NCBI RefSeq assembly: GCF_900105555.1
Contig: NZ_FNTZ01000001.1
Span: forward strand, 4,157,001 to 4,221,000
Source: Pseudomonas coleopterorum
GTDB lineage: Bacteria; Pseudomonadota; Gammaproteobacteria; Pseudomonadales; Pseudomonadaceae
Reading direction: 5' to 3'
Length of the DNA stretch: 64,000 nucleotides
The number at the start of each line of letters is the position of its first letter. Within the stretch, counting starts at the first letter, position 1. Positions 1 to 8,623 of this stretch are shown here, in pieces. A program made the translations under genes and the position numbers. The notes beneath the pieces are model-generated. The model made no database searches. It was not told the DNA's origin and saw only the letters and a program-made list of their open reading frames with translations.

Positions 1-1
1 T

Positions 2-124
2 CGTCTTGCGCAGAACGGCGTGCTGGTCAAGGGCGCGATATTCAACGGCGTGATCCGCAAGGCGTCCACCGCCGAGTACGACTGCGCTGCCTACGGCTAC
101 GACTATTCGCCGAGCAAGAAGTGA
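2..124 (+). CDS. C-terminal end of Wzc-like polysaccharide tyrosine autokinase (partial)
   Basis: Only the last 40 codons are in the window; the gene starts to the left. The residues LAQNGVLVKGAIFNGV followed by a tyrosine-containing tail (four Tyr in the last 16 residues) match the end of bacterial tyrosine autokinases (Wzc/BY-kinase). In that family the C-terminal Tyr cluster is autophosphorylated and controls polymerisation and export of capsule or exopolysaccharide. The tail is less Tyr-rich than in E. coli Wzc. Position just before polysaccharide genes supports the call. The kinase core cannot be seen, so the assignment rests on the tail and context. Confidence 0.72.
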   Translation, partial: RLAQNGVLVKGAIFNGVIRKASTAEYDCAAYGYDYSPSKK

Positions 125-150
125 TCGCCGATCCAGGCAGGAGTCTCCCG

Positions 151-936
151 ATGCCCCGCACCGTTGCAATGATGCAGCCTTACTGGTTTCCCTATTTCGG
201 CTATTTCCAGCTGATCGCCGGCGCCGATGCCTTTGTGCTCGGCGACAACCTGCAGTACGTACATCCGGGTTGGGTCAACCGCAACCGGCTGCTCAGCTGT
301 GGCGCACCGGCCCTGTTCACCTTGCCGCTGAAGAAGGACCGCTCGGACCTGGCGATCAACCAGCGCGAGCTCAGCGACAGTGCCCCGCAGGTGCTGGGCA
401 AGCTGCTCAAGACCATTGCCATGAGCTACTCCCGCGCGCCTTACCGCGACGACGTGCTGGCGCTGCTCGAGCCGCTGATGACCTGCCCGGAACGCAACCT
501 GGCGCTGTACCTGGAGTACTCGCTGCGCAAAGTCTGCGAATACCTGCAGATCGACACGCCGATCCACGTTGCCTCCACCCTGCCGGTGGACGAGCGCCAG
601 GTGCTGGACAAGCAGGACCGCGTGGTGAAGCTGGCCCGCCACTTCGGCGCGCAGCGCTACCTCAATCCTATCGGCGGCACGGCGCTGTACGACGAAGAGT
701 ACTTCGCCCGTCACGACCTGGAACTGCGTTTTCACCGCATGGACGAGCTTTGCTACACGCAGTTCAAAGACCCGTTCGTGCCCAACCTGTCGATCATCGA
801 CGTACTGATGTTCAACCCGGTATCACGGATTCGCCAATGGCTGCCGTGCTACAGCACGCTCAAGCCGAGCGCTGCACAGGACACCCGCAGGGTGGCCACC
901 AGTCCTTCCGTCCACGCCATCGAGATGCGCTCATGA
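151..936 (+). CDS. WbqC-like family protein
   Basis: 261 aa. The N-terminus carries the family signature MMQPYWFPYFGYFQLI (residues about 7-22). WbqC-like proteins occur in O-antigen and exopolysaccharide clusters and are thought to act in making or attaching amino-sugar side groups; the exact reaction is not settled. A GTG 30 bases upstream would also be in frame, but the ATG at 151 is preceded by CAGGAG at proper spacing and places the conserved motif at the N-terminus. Its stop overlaps the next start by 4 bp, indicating translational coupling. Confidence 0.82.
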   Translation: MPRTVAMMQPYWFPYFGYFQLIAGADAFVLGDNLQYVHPGWVNRNRLLSCGAPALFTLPLKKDRSDLAINQRELSDSAPQVLGKLLKTIAMSYSRAPYRDDVLALLEPLMTCPERNLALYLEYSLRKVCEYLQIDTPIHVASTLPVDERQVLDKQDRVVKLARHFGAQRYLNPIGGTALYDEEYFARHDLELRFHRMDELCYTQFKDPFVPNLSIIDVLMFNPVSRIRQWLPCYSTLKPSAAQDTRRVATSPSVHAIEMRS

Positions 937-1445
937 ACGACTTCGACAGCAATGCCAACTGGTACCTGATCCAGACCAAACCGCGGCAGGAAGCCCGTGC
1001 CGAAGAACATCTGCTGCGTCAGCAATACGAGTGCTTTCGCCCGTTGCGCGCCGCCCCTGCCCTGACCCGCAGCCGCCGCGTGGCCGACGAGGACTTGTTC
1101 CCCGGCTACCTGTTCATCCGCCTGGACTGCAACGACAACTGGTACCCGATCCGCTCCACCCGTGGCGTGTGCCGCGTCGTCGCCTTCGGCGGCATGCCGT
1201 GCCCGGTACCGGACAGCCTGATCGCCAGCATTCGCCAGCGCACCCAGGCAAGCGCCGCGAACGCGGTGCGTTTCACCGAAGGCGAAGCGGTGCGAGTGCG
1301 CACCGGCGACAGTGAAGTGCAGGCCATTTTCCTCTGCGAGGACGGCGACGAACGCGCCGTGATCCTGCTCAACCTGCTGCAACGCGAGCAGCGTATCAGC
1401 CTGCCGCGCAGCAGCCTGCAGCGGCTTACCGCGCACGCCTGCTGA
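933..1445 (+). CDS. RfaH/NusG-like transcription antiterminator
   Basis: 170 aa. It has a NusG N-terminal (NGN) domain, with WYLIQTKPRQEARAEEHL near the start and LFPGYLFIRLD at about 50-60, then a KOW-like C-terminal part (GEAVRVRTG at about 115). Specialised NusG paralogues of the RfaH class bind paused RNA polymerase and let it read through long polysaccharide operons. Its place inside the exopolysaccharide operon suggests it acts on this cluster. The start overlaps the stop of the WbqC-like gene (ATGA). The housekeeping NusG is excluded by divergent sequence and by location. Which leader it recognises cannot be seen here. Confidence 0.85.
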   Translation: MNDFDSNANWYLIQTKPRQEARAEEHLLRQQYECFRPLRAAPALTRSRRVADEDLFPGYLFIRLDCNDNWYPIRSTRGVCRVVAFGGMPCPVPDSLIASIRQRTQASAANAVRFTEGEAVRVRTGDSEVQAIFLCEDGDERAVILLNLLQREQRISLPRSSLQRLTAHAC

Positions 1446-1484
1446 GCGGCGCACCGACATACGATGCTTCAGGAGAGCAGTTCG

Positions 1485-2489
1485 ATGAATGCCAAGACCA
1501 CCCTGGTGACACTGACGTACGGCGACCGCCTTTGTTACCTCGAAGCGCTGATCGAGCGTTCGCTGGCCTCCGCACACATCGAACGGGTGGTGGTGGTGAG
1601 CAACGCGTCGCGCGCCGATCTGAACTCGCTGCGCACGCAATGGCCGACCCGGATCACCGTGATCGAGCTGCCCAGCAACACCGGCTCGGCCAATGGCTAC
1701 AAGGTCGGTATCGAGGCGGCGTTGCAGCAGGGCGCTGAATACCTGTGGCTGATGGACGACGACAATGCACCTACCCTCGGCGCTGTCGAGACCCTGCACC
1801 AGCGGCTGCACGAGTGCGAGCGCATCGTGGGCGTGGACAAGGCCGCCGTGATCGGTTTTCGACCCAACCACCAGGCCGACATCGCCGCCGGGGTGCCGCA
1901 TCGCTATGCGATCCAGTTGCGCTCCAGCTGCTTCGGTTTCCACATTGCCCAATTGCCCTACAAGCTGTGGCGGCGTACGCCCTGGGGAAAACCGGCCGGG
2001 CGCAAGGCGGCCAGCAAACCCTTGGTGCAACTGCCCTTCACCACCTACGGCGGCCTGCTCGCGCACCGCAGCGTGTTCCAGCGCATCGGCCTGCCGCTCG
2101 AAGACCTGCTGCTGTATGCCGATGACACCGAATACACCTGGCGCATCACCGCCAGCGGCGGGCAGATCTTTCTGGTGACCGAGGCGCTGCTCGACGACCT
2201 GGAAGAGTCGTGGAATGCCAAGGCCCGCACCAACAACATTTTCGAGAGCTTCCTGCTCGGCAACTCGGACCTGCGCGCCTATTACACCGCGCGCAACCAG
2301 GCCTGGTTCGACAAGCACGTGTGGGCCGGCTCGACGCTGCTGTATCGGCTCAATCGCTCGGTGTTTCTGCTGTTGCTGCGCTATTTCGCAAAAAGGAGCG
2401 GTTCGGACCGACGCCTGGGTTTGCTCGAACAAGCCATGCGTGACGGGGAATCGGGTCGTCTGGGCATTCATGAATCCTACCCACTATGA
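1485..2489 (+). CDS. Glycosyltransferase family 2
   Basis: 334 aa. The N-terminal Rossmann-like half starts TTLVTLTYGDRLCYLEALIERS, and a metal/nucleotide-sugar motif LMDDDNAP lies at about residues 88-95 (DDD replaces the usual DxD). The second half has WRIT and lacks membrane anchors, resembling galactofuranosyl- or rhamnosyltransferase-like GT2 enzymes that add sugars to lipid-linked repeat units in the cytoplasm. The ATG at 1485 has AGGAGAG upstream; an ATG at 1464 is possible but has no ribosome site. The end overlaps the next gene by 4 bp. Donor and acceptor cannot be told from sequence. Confidence 0.85.
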   Translation: MNAKTTLVTLTYGDRLCYLEALIERSLASAHIERVVVVSNASRADLNSLRTQWPTRITVIELPSNTGSANGYKVGIEAALQQGAEYLWLMDDDNAPTLGAVETLHQRLHECERIVGVDKAAVIGFRPNHQADIAAGVPHRYAIQLRSSCFGFHIAQLPYKLWRRTPWGKPAGRKAASKPLVQLPFTTYGGLLAHRSVFQRIGLPLEDLLLYADDTEYTWRITASGGQIFLVTEALLDDLEESWNAKARTNNIFESFLLGNSDLRAYYTARNQAWFDKHVWAGSTLLYRLNRSVFLLLLRYFAKRSGSDRRLGLLEQAMRDGESGRLGIHESYPL

Positions 2490-3724
2490 AGATATTGTTC
2501 CTGAGCAGCCTGTACTCGCCGCACATCGGCGGCGGTGCTGAAATCGTCCTGCAACGCACGGTCGAGGGCATGCAGCAGCGTGGCCACCAGGTCTGCGTGC
2601 TGAGCACCGGCCCCGATGCGGGTCTCAAGCATGAATACGTCAAGGGCGTGAAGGTCTACCGCGCCGGGCTGCTCAACACCTACTGGCACTTCAGCGAGCA
2701 GCGCCCCGGCGCGCTGGCCCGGCTGGGCTGGCACCTGCGCGACAAGTACAACATGGGCATGCGCACCTACCTGCGCGAAGTGCTGGCCGCCGAGCACGTC
2801 GACCTGGTGGTGTGCCACAACCTCAGTGGCTGGTCGGTGTCGGCCTGGGACGAGATTTCCGCCTCCGGTTTGCCGCTGGTGCAGGTGCTGCACGACATGT
2901 ACCTGATGTGCCCCAGCAGCAACATGTTCAAGAAGAACGCCGCCTGCAAGGTGCCCTGCACGCTGTGCAGGCACTTCCGCCAAGGCCATGCCGAACGCTC
3001 GGCCCAGGTCGACGCAGTGGTGGGGGTCAGCCAGCACCTGCTGGGCAAGCTCACCGACGCACGCTTCTTCCGCAACGCTTCGCAGCAGGTGATCTACAAC
3101 GCCAGCCCGAAGATCGACCCTGCACCGTCGCGTTTCACCCGCATGGCCCAAGGCGAACCGTTGCGCTTCGGCTACCTGGGCACCTTGTCCGAGCCCAAGG
3201 GCCTGCGCTGGCTGATCGATCAGTTCAAACGGTTGCCGTTCAACGCCACCTTGCAGATCGCCGGGCGCGGGCAACTGGACTACGAGCAGGTGCTCAAGCT
3301 TGAAGCCAGCGGCGAAAACATCCACTTCGTCGGCTATCAGTCGCCGGACAGCTTCTATCGGCAGATCGACGTGGCCATCGTGCCTTCGATCTGGAACGAG
3401 CCATTCGGCCTGGTGGCGGTGGAAGCCTGCGCCCACTCGGTGCCGGTGATCGCCAGTGCCCGCGGCGGCCTGCCGGAGATCATCCAGGATGGCGTCAACG
3501 GCCTGCTGTGCAACCCCGACGAGCCACAGACCCTGGGCCTGGCGATGCTGCAGCTGTACCGCGACCCCGAGCTGCGCGAACGCCTGGGCGCCCAGGCGCG
3601 CAACAGCGTCGAGCACCTGCTCGACCAGGAACGGATGCTCGACAGTTATCAACAGCTGTTCCTCGATGTTCTGCAAAGAAGAAATGTCCATCATGAAATC
3701 AGCCCTGTCACTCAGTCGCTTTGA
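2486..3724 (+). CDS. Glycosyltransferase family 4
   Basis: 412 aa, GT-B fold. The N-terminal acceptor domain opens MKILFLSSLYSPHIGGGAE. The C-terminal donor domain shows LRFGYLGTLSEPKGL and the E-x7-E type motif EPFGLVAVEA near residue 304, typical of GT4 retaining transferases using NDP-sugars. Start and stop overlap both neighbours, so it is part of one translation-coupled operon. A cysteine cluster (C-x6-C-x3-C-x2-C, about residues 147-165) is seen in a subset of GT4 enzymes. The sugar specificity is unknown. Confidence 0.88.
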   Translation: MKILFLSSLYSPHIGGGAEIVLQRTVEGMQQRGHQVCVLSTGPDAGLKHEYVKGVKVYRAGLLNTYWHFSEQRPGALARLGWHLRDKYNMGMRTYLREVLAAEHVDLVVCHNLSGWSVSAWDEISASGLPLVQVLHDMYLMCPSSNMFKKNAACKVPCTLCRHFRQGHAERSAQVDAVVGVSQHLLGKLTDARFFRNASQQVIYNASPKIDPAPSRFTRMAQGEPLRFGYLGTLSEPKGLRWLIDQFKRLPFNATLQIAGRGQLDYEQVLKLEASGENIHFVGYQSPDSFYRQIDVAIVPSIWNEPFGLVAVEACAHSVPVIASARGGLPEIIQDGVNGLLCNPDEPQTLGLAMLQLYRDPELRERLGAQARNSVEHLLDQERMLDSYQQLFLDVLQRRNVHHEISPVTQSL

Positions 3725-5018
3725 GGCCCCGGCGACACGACTTGCGGTGAACAAGTCGACGCTGGTGGTCTGGACCGCGATCGCCCTGCTGCTGGTCGAG
3801 ACGTTTTCCGGTGCGTTGCGCTATTACTTCGATCAGGCCGGCATCTCGGCCTTGCTGTACCTGCCCAAGGTGCTGTGCGTGGTGTTGTTCGCCCTGGAAT
3901 TGACCACGCTCAAGACCCACCGCCTGTTCTGGATCCTGTTGCTGGGCCTGGTCGTCTCGGCCGGGTTGGGCATGCTCCACGGCGCGGCCCTGGTGAACCC
4001 GCTGTTCGCCCTGTTCGGCTATATCCCGTTACTGTTCGGGCTGGTCTGCGGGGAGCATCTGGAACAGCGCCGCAAGCTGCTGGGCTGGGCGATCGGCCTG
4101 TGCCTGCTGGCGACCATCGTCGGCGTGTACGCCGACAGTCTGTTTTCGGTGCCGTGGAAAGGCTACAGCTACAACTTGGGCGACCAGGAGCTGACCGGCA
4201 ACATGACCTGGGCAGCCGACGGTATCGACCGCCCGGCAGGATTCGCGCGGATGTCGACCACAGCCGCCACCCTGACCGCGGTCTTCACCCTGTACCTGTG
4301 TGCCTTCACCCGCTCCAAGGTGCTGCTGCTCGCTTTGCTGGGCGTGGCGTTCGTGACCATTCTGGTGACCACCAACAAGTCCACCGCCGTGGCGCTCATC
4401 GCCGTGTTGCTGGTGATGCCGTTCTACAACCAGCGCCTGCTCTGCCGAGTGGCCTTCGTCGTACTGATTGGCATGGGCGCCGTGCTGCCACTGGTTGGCC
4501 TGTGGACGCCGCTGGATCCGAGCCTGGCCGCCAGTGGCGCCGAAGGCAGCCTGGTGTCGCTGTACGACCGCATGATCAACACCTGGCCGCGCCTGGCCGA
4601 TGAAGTGGCCCGCCGCGACTGGAGCTGGACGGGCGGCGGCCTGGGCATGGTCGGCAGCGCGGTGAACATGTTTCCCGTGGACAACGTCAAGTACCCGGCC
4701 GTGGCCGACAGTCTGTTCATGTACCTGTGGGCCAGTTTCGGCGTCATGGGCCCGGTGCTCTACGCGCTGCTCCTGCCGCTGCTGATGACACTGCGCAGCA
4801 AGAACAGCTGGATGGCTCGCGCCCTGTTGAGCATTTCCCTGTGCGTGGTGGTGGTGGGCTGGACGACTGACGTGCTGGAAGTGCCGGTCTGCGGGATCTT
4901 TCTGGGCATGGCCATCGCCCATGCGCTGCGCCGCAAGGCCATGCCCGTGCAGTGGTTGATTACCGAGCGACGTCGCAGCAACCGTGATGACTACCCCGAT
5001 GGCCTTCAACTGACGTGA
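3693..5018 (+). CDS. O-antigen ligase/Wzy-like polysaccharide polymerase
   Basis: About 441 aa, strongly hydrophobic with 10 or more predicted membrane segments. A large loop (about residues 280-360) lies before the last helices, with motifs such as GGGLGMVGS that resemble O-antigen ligase/polymerase (Wzy_C) proteins. In a Wzx/Wzy pathway it would join lipid-linked repeats in the periplasm. Starts at 3684 or 3693 are both possible: the AAGAAG just upstream is too close to 3684 and better spaced for 3693. The gene overlaps the end of the preceding glycosyltransferase. Ligase versus polymerase cannot be settled from sequence, but the exopolysaccharide context favours polymerase. Confidence 0.75.
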   Translation: MKSALSLSRFEAPATRLAVNKSTLVVWTAIALLLVETFSGALRYYFDQAGISALLYLPKVLCVVLFALELTTLKTHRLFWILLLGLVVSAGLGMLHGAALVNPLFALFGYIPLLFGLVCGEHLEQRRKLLGWAIGLCLLATIVGVYADSLFSVPWKGYSYNLGDQELTGNMTWAADGIDRPAGFARMSTTAATLTAVFTLYLCAFTRSKVLLLALLGVAFVTILVTTNKSTAVALIAVLLVMPFYNQRLLCRVAFVVLIGMGAVLPLVGLWTPLDPSLAASGAEGSLVSLYDRMINTWPRLADEVARRDWSWTGGGLGMVGSAVNMFPVDNVKYPAVADSLFMYLWASFGVMGPVLYALLLPLLMTLRSKNSWMARALLSISLCVVVVGWTTDVLEVPVCGIFLGMAIAHALRRKAMPVQWLITERRRSNRDDYPDGLQLT

Positions 5019-6328
5019 ACCTTTTTATGCCCAGATTGCTGCAACGTATGGTTTGGTTACTGCTGGGGCTGTTCACCCATGCGAACACCAAGGCCGCCGA
5101 CACTTTCATCGTCGGGGTCGGTACCCATCTGCTTCATTCGAGCGCGCCGGTGGCACGGCCGACCTTGCTCATGAAAGAGGCTGGCATCACCTCGGCCCGC
5201 GATGACCTGTTCTGGTCAACGGTAGAACTGGAGCCCAAGCGCCTGAACTTTCCGATGGGCTGGCAGCGCTATCTGCAGGCCCTGCGCGAACGGCAGATCG
5301 GCAACATGCTCATCCTGGGCTACGGCAACCAGTGGTATGAAAAAGATGCGAAGCCACGCAGCCCTTTCGTGCGCGATGCTTTCGCCAACTACGTGAACTT
5401 CATCAGCCGGCGCCTGCGTGGCCAGGTGGACTTCTACGAGATCTGGAACGAATGGGACCTGGAAGACCCGACCAGCGAAGCCTTCAGCCAGGACTACGCC
5501 ACGCTGATCAAGGACACCAGCGCGCTGGTGCGCAGCAACGACCCAGACGTGCGCCTGGTGGCCGGCGCGGTGACCACTCAGGGTCTGCAGGAAGGCTTCG
5601 CCGACCGACTGGTAGAGGCTGGTGTGATGGACGATCTGGACGGCTTGTCGCTGCACCCGTATGTCCACTGCCGCAAGGACCATGCAGGCAACACCCCGGA
5701 AAGCTGGATCAAGTGGCTGAGCGACATCTCCAGCCGCCTCGACGCCCTGGCCGAGCGCCCAGTGCCGCTGTACCTGACGGAAATGAGCTGGCCCAGCGCC
5801 GACGAGCCTTGCGGGGTCAGCGAAACCACCCAGGCCGCGTACCTGGCGCGAGGGTTTTTCCTGGCGCGCATTCATCCGGCGATCCAGGGCATGTGGTGGT
5901 ACGACCTGCTCAACGACGGTCGCGACCCCAAGGAGCGCGAACACAACTTCGGCCTGCTCGACAACGATCTGAACCCCAAGCCGGCGTACACCACGCTCAA
6001 GGCGATTGCACCGTACCTGACACAGTACCGCTACGACGCCAAGCACAGCGTGATCAGCGACACGCTGTACCAATTGCGCTTCGCCAAGGGTGATGAACAG
6101 GTGCTGGTGGTCTGGGCGGTGGGTCAGTCGCGGCCGGTACGGATCCAGTCCAGCGCCCTGCTGCAGGGCGGCGCGCGGCTGATCGACACACGCCAGGCCG
6201 GGGTGGGCATGCGCGAAAGCGAGAACCCATGGGATTGCGGGGAGCACTACTGCACCACGGTGGTGACCGCCTCCGAGTTCCCCAAGATCATCAGCCTGGG
6301 CAAAGCCAATTGGCTGTTCACCCAGTAG
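5015..6328 (+). CDS. PslG-like glycoside hydrolase (GH39/GH5-type), exported
   Basis: 437 aa from a GTG start overlapping the previous stop (GTGA); an in-frame ATG at 5027 is an alternative. The N-terminus is a signal or anchor sequence (LLQRMVWLLLGLFTHANTKAADT). The body is a TIM-barrel glycosidase: IWNEWD at about residue 143 gives the Asn-Glu acid/base pair, and LTEMSW with Glu at about 255 is the likely nucleophile. PslG of P. aeruginosa has the same organisation and cuts the exopolysaccharide during synthesis or release. Its location right after the polymerase fits a role in trimming chains in the periplasm. Confidence 0.82.
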   Translation: MNLFMPRLLQRMVWLLLGLFTHANTKAADTFIVGVGTHLLHSSAPVARPTLLMKEAGITSARDDLFWSTVELEPKRLNFPMGWQRYLQALRERQIGNMLILGYGNQWYEKDAKPRSPFVRDAFANYVNFISRRLRGQVDFYEIWNEWDLEDPTSEAFSQDYATLIKDTSALVRSNDPDVRLVAGAVTTQGLQEGFADRLVEAGVMDDLDGLSLHPYVHCRKDHAGNTPESWIKWLSDISSRLDALAERPVPLYLTEMSWPSADEPCGVSETTQAAYLARGFFLARIHPAIQGMWWYDLLNDGRDPKEREHNFGLLDNDLNPKPAYTTLKAIAPYLTQYRYDAKHSVISDTLYQLRFAKGDEQVLVVWAVGQSRPVRIQSSALLQGGARLIDTRQAGVGMRESENPWDCGEHYCTTVVTASEFPKIISLGKANWLFTQ

Positions 6329-6443
6329 AAAACGCGACGCCCGCAGGAGCGGGCCGTAATTGCGGTGCATCTTGCGCCGCCTTCGACCGCGACCGTTGGA
6401 CGCGGCACTACCTCTAGCAAGCGCGTGAGCCAAGGATGTTCCG

Positions 6444-7553
6444 ATGATTGTCATCAATGCACGTTTTCTGACCCAGGAGCTGCGCGGGGTGCAACGGTTC
6501 GCCGAGCAGACCTGCCTGGCCCTCAAGCGGCAACGTGACGACCTGGTGTTCGTCACCTCACCGGGTGTGCGCATGCACGAGACCGCTCGGCTGCTGGACG
6601 CCCAGGTCGTGGGCACTCGCACTGGCCACCTGTGGGAACAACTGGACCTGCCGCGCTACCTGCGCAGCCAGGGCAACCCCTTGTTGCTGTCGTTGTGCGC
6701 CACCGCGCCGCTGTTCTATGGCAATCAGATCGCCACGCACCACGACATCACCTACGTGCGTCATCCACACAGCTATACCTGGCAGTTCCGCACGGCCTAT
6801 CGGCTGATGACGCCGCTGTTGCTCAAGCGTCTGAAGACACTGATCACCGTCAGCCAGTTTTCCAAGCGCGAGATCGGCGAGTTCTACGATTTTCCGGCGC
6901 AGAAGATCCTCGTGGTGCCCAATGCCGTGGGCGAAGAATTTCAACCCGGTGAACCGTTGCAGGCCGGTCCGCGCTATCTGCTGGCAGTGTCCTCGCCCAG
7001 CGCGCACAAGAACTTCAGCCGCATGATCCAGGCGTTCCTGCAGCTCAAGGGCTTCGAGCAGGTGGAGTTGCGCATCGTCGGTGGCGGCGGCGCGGTGTTT
7101 TCCGACCCGAACCTGGAGGCTCTTGCCAACAGCGATCCACGGGTGCGCTTTCTCGGGCGCCTGACCGACGCCCAGCTGATCGAGCAGTACCAGGGCGCGG
7201 CGGCCTTCGTGTTTCCTTCGCTGTACGAAGGCTTCGGCATTCCGCCGCTCGAAGCGCAGGCCTGCGGTTGCCCGGTGCTGGCGGCCAATGCCGCCTCGAT
7301 CCCCGAGGTGCTGCAGTCCAGCGCGCTGTACTTCGATCCACTGGACGTCGAACACATCAGCCGGGCCATGGCGCTGGCCTTGAACAGCCTGACCATCCGC
7401 CAGCACCTGCGCACCCTGGGCCTGCAGAATGTATCGCGGTTCAGTTGGGACGCATCGGCACGGCTGATCAGCGACCGAATCGACACGGTCCAGATGCGAC
7501 GTCCGCGCAGTGCCGCATTGACCCAGCCGTCGCCCGGCAAGGAGCACTCATGA
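6444..7553 (+). CDS. Glycosyltransferase family 4
   Basis: 369 aa. N-terminus MIVINARFLTQELRGVQRFAEQ; the donor half has LLAVSSPSAHKNF and the motif SLYEGFGIPPLEAQACG (about residues 263-279), the classic GT4 (mannosyltransferase-like) signature. AAGGATG precedes the ATG. A 115-bp gap from the glycosidase gene with no clear terminator leaves open a separate promoter. It ends in a 4-bp overlap with the acyltransferase gene. It probably adds a hexose such as mannose to the lipid-linked unit; the donor is inferred only from family resemblance. Confidence 0.87.
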   Translation: MIVINARFLTQELRGVQRFAEQTCLALKRQRDDLVFVTSPGVRMHETARLLDAQVVGTRTGHLWEQLDLPRYLRSQGNPLLLSLCATAPLFYGNQIATHHDITYVRHPHSYTWQFRTAYRLMTPLLLKRLKTLITVSQFSKREIGEFYDFPAQKILVVPNAVGEEFQPGEPLQAGPRYLLAVSSPSAHKNFSRMIQAFLQLKGFEQVELRIVGGGGAVFSDPNLEALANSDPRVRFLGRLTDAQLIEQYQGAAAFVFPSLYEGFGIPPLEAQACGCPVLAANAASIPEVLQSSALYFDPLDVEHISRAMALALNSLTIRQHLRTLGLQNVSRFSWDASARLISDRIDTVQMRRPRSAALTQPSPGKEHS

Positions 7554-8623
7554 CTCGCCTGGGGTATCTGGATGCCTTGCGCGGCATCGCCGCCCTGCTG
7601 GTGGTGGTCTGTCACTTGTGGCAGCCGTTGCTGGGCCCCGGTGCGCTGCCGCATTTCTGGCTGGACATCGGCAAGCTGGGCGTCATCTGGTTCTTTCTGC
7701 TCAGCGGTGTGGTAATCCCGTTCAGCCTGCAACCTGGCCCCGGCGGCGCACGTCGCTTCATCGTCTCGCGGGTGCTGCGCCTGTACCCGGCCTATTGGCT
7801 GTCGCTGGCCCTGTACATCGGCATGCTGGCACTGACCGGCGAAACCCTGCCGACCTGGCAGCGTGTGGTGGCCAACGTCACCATGCTGCAGGCGGCCATG
7901 GGCGTCGAAGACGTGATGGGGCTGTACTGGACGCTGTTCATCGAGTGGCTGTTCTATGCGCTGTGCCTGGGCCTGATGCTGATCGGTCGCCTGCGCAGTA
8001 CCGGCTTCCGTGCCGCCTGCGCCCTGGCCCTGCTGGCCGCTGCGGTGGGCATGGGCATGATGCGCATGCTGCTCGAACGCAAGCTGCCGGTGGCCTTGCC
8101 GCTGGGCCTGTCGCTGATGCTGTTCGGTTCGATCTGGCGCGACTGCCTGCTCGGCCAGGCCGATTACCAGGTACGGCGCTGCGTGAAGGGCCTGCTGCTG
8201 GCCTATGCCGTGGCCCTGCCGTCGACCTTCTACGCCGCCTACGGCTTCGATGCCGGCAACGGCGAGTACTGGTTTCGCTACTGCTTCACCTACCTGTTGG
8301 CCATCAGCAGCTTCATGTTGCTGACCCAGCGCATCCGCCTGCATCAACCGTTGTTGCTGTGGCTGGGCACCATCAGTTATTCGCTGTACCTGCTGCACCC
8401 GAGCATGGAGCTGTTGTGCCGTTACCTGCTGGGCGTTCCCGGTCGTTCGTTGTCGGTCACCTTGCTTGCCACCGCGCTGTCACTGCTGGCCGCGCACGTG
8501 AGCTATCGCCTCGTCGAACTGCCTTTTATCCAGTTGAGCAAACGACTCAACACCCGTGCTCGCCCGAGCGCGCCCCTCATTCCCGAACTGCAGGTGCCCT
8601 ATGAAAATAGCAATCGTCCATGA
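7550..8623 (+). CDS. Acyltransferase family 3 (OafA/YrhL-like) membrane protein
   Basis: 357 aa. It begins TRLGYLDALRGIAALLVVVCHLW, the family-3 motif with the conserved Arg and His of helix 1 (LRGIA, H around residue 22). About ten membrane helices follow. Such enzymes O-acetylate or otherwise acylate polysaccharide sugars at the inner membrane. The ATG overlaps the previous stop by 4 bp, and the end overlaps the next gene by 23 bp. Its place in the operon suggests it decorates this exopolysaccharide. The acyl group is not known. Confidence 0.87.
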   Translation: MTRLGYLDALRGIAALLVVVCHLWQPLLGPGALPHFWLDIGKLGVIWFFLLSGVVIPFSLQPGPGGARRFIVSRVLRLYPAYWLSLALYIGMLALTGETLPTWQRVVANVTMLQAAMGVEDVMGLYWTLFIEWLFYALCLGLMLIGRLRSTGFRAACALALLAAAVGMGMMRMLLERKLPVALPLGLSLMLFGSIWRDCLLGQADYQVRRCVKGLLLAYAVALPSTFYAAYGFDAGNGEYWFRYCFTYLLAISSFMLLTQRIRLHQPLLLWLGTISYSLYLLHPSMELLCRYLLGVPGRSLSVTLLATALSLLAAHVSYRLVELPFIQLSKRLNTRARPSAPLIPELQVPYENSNRP

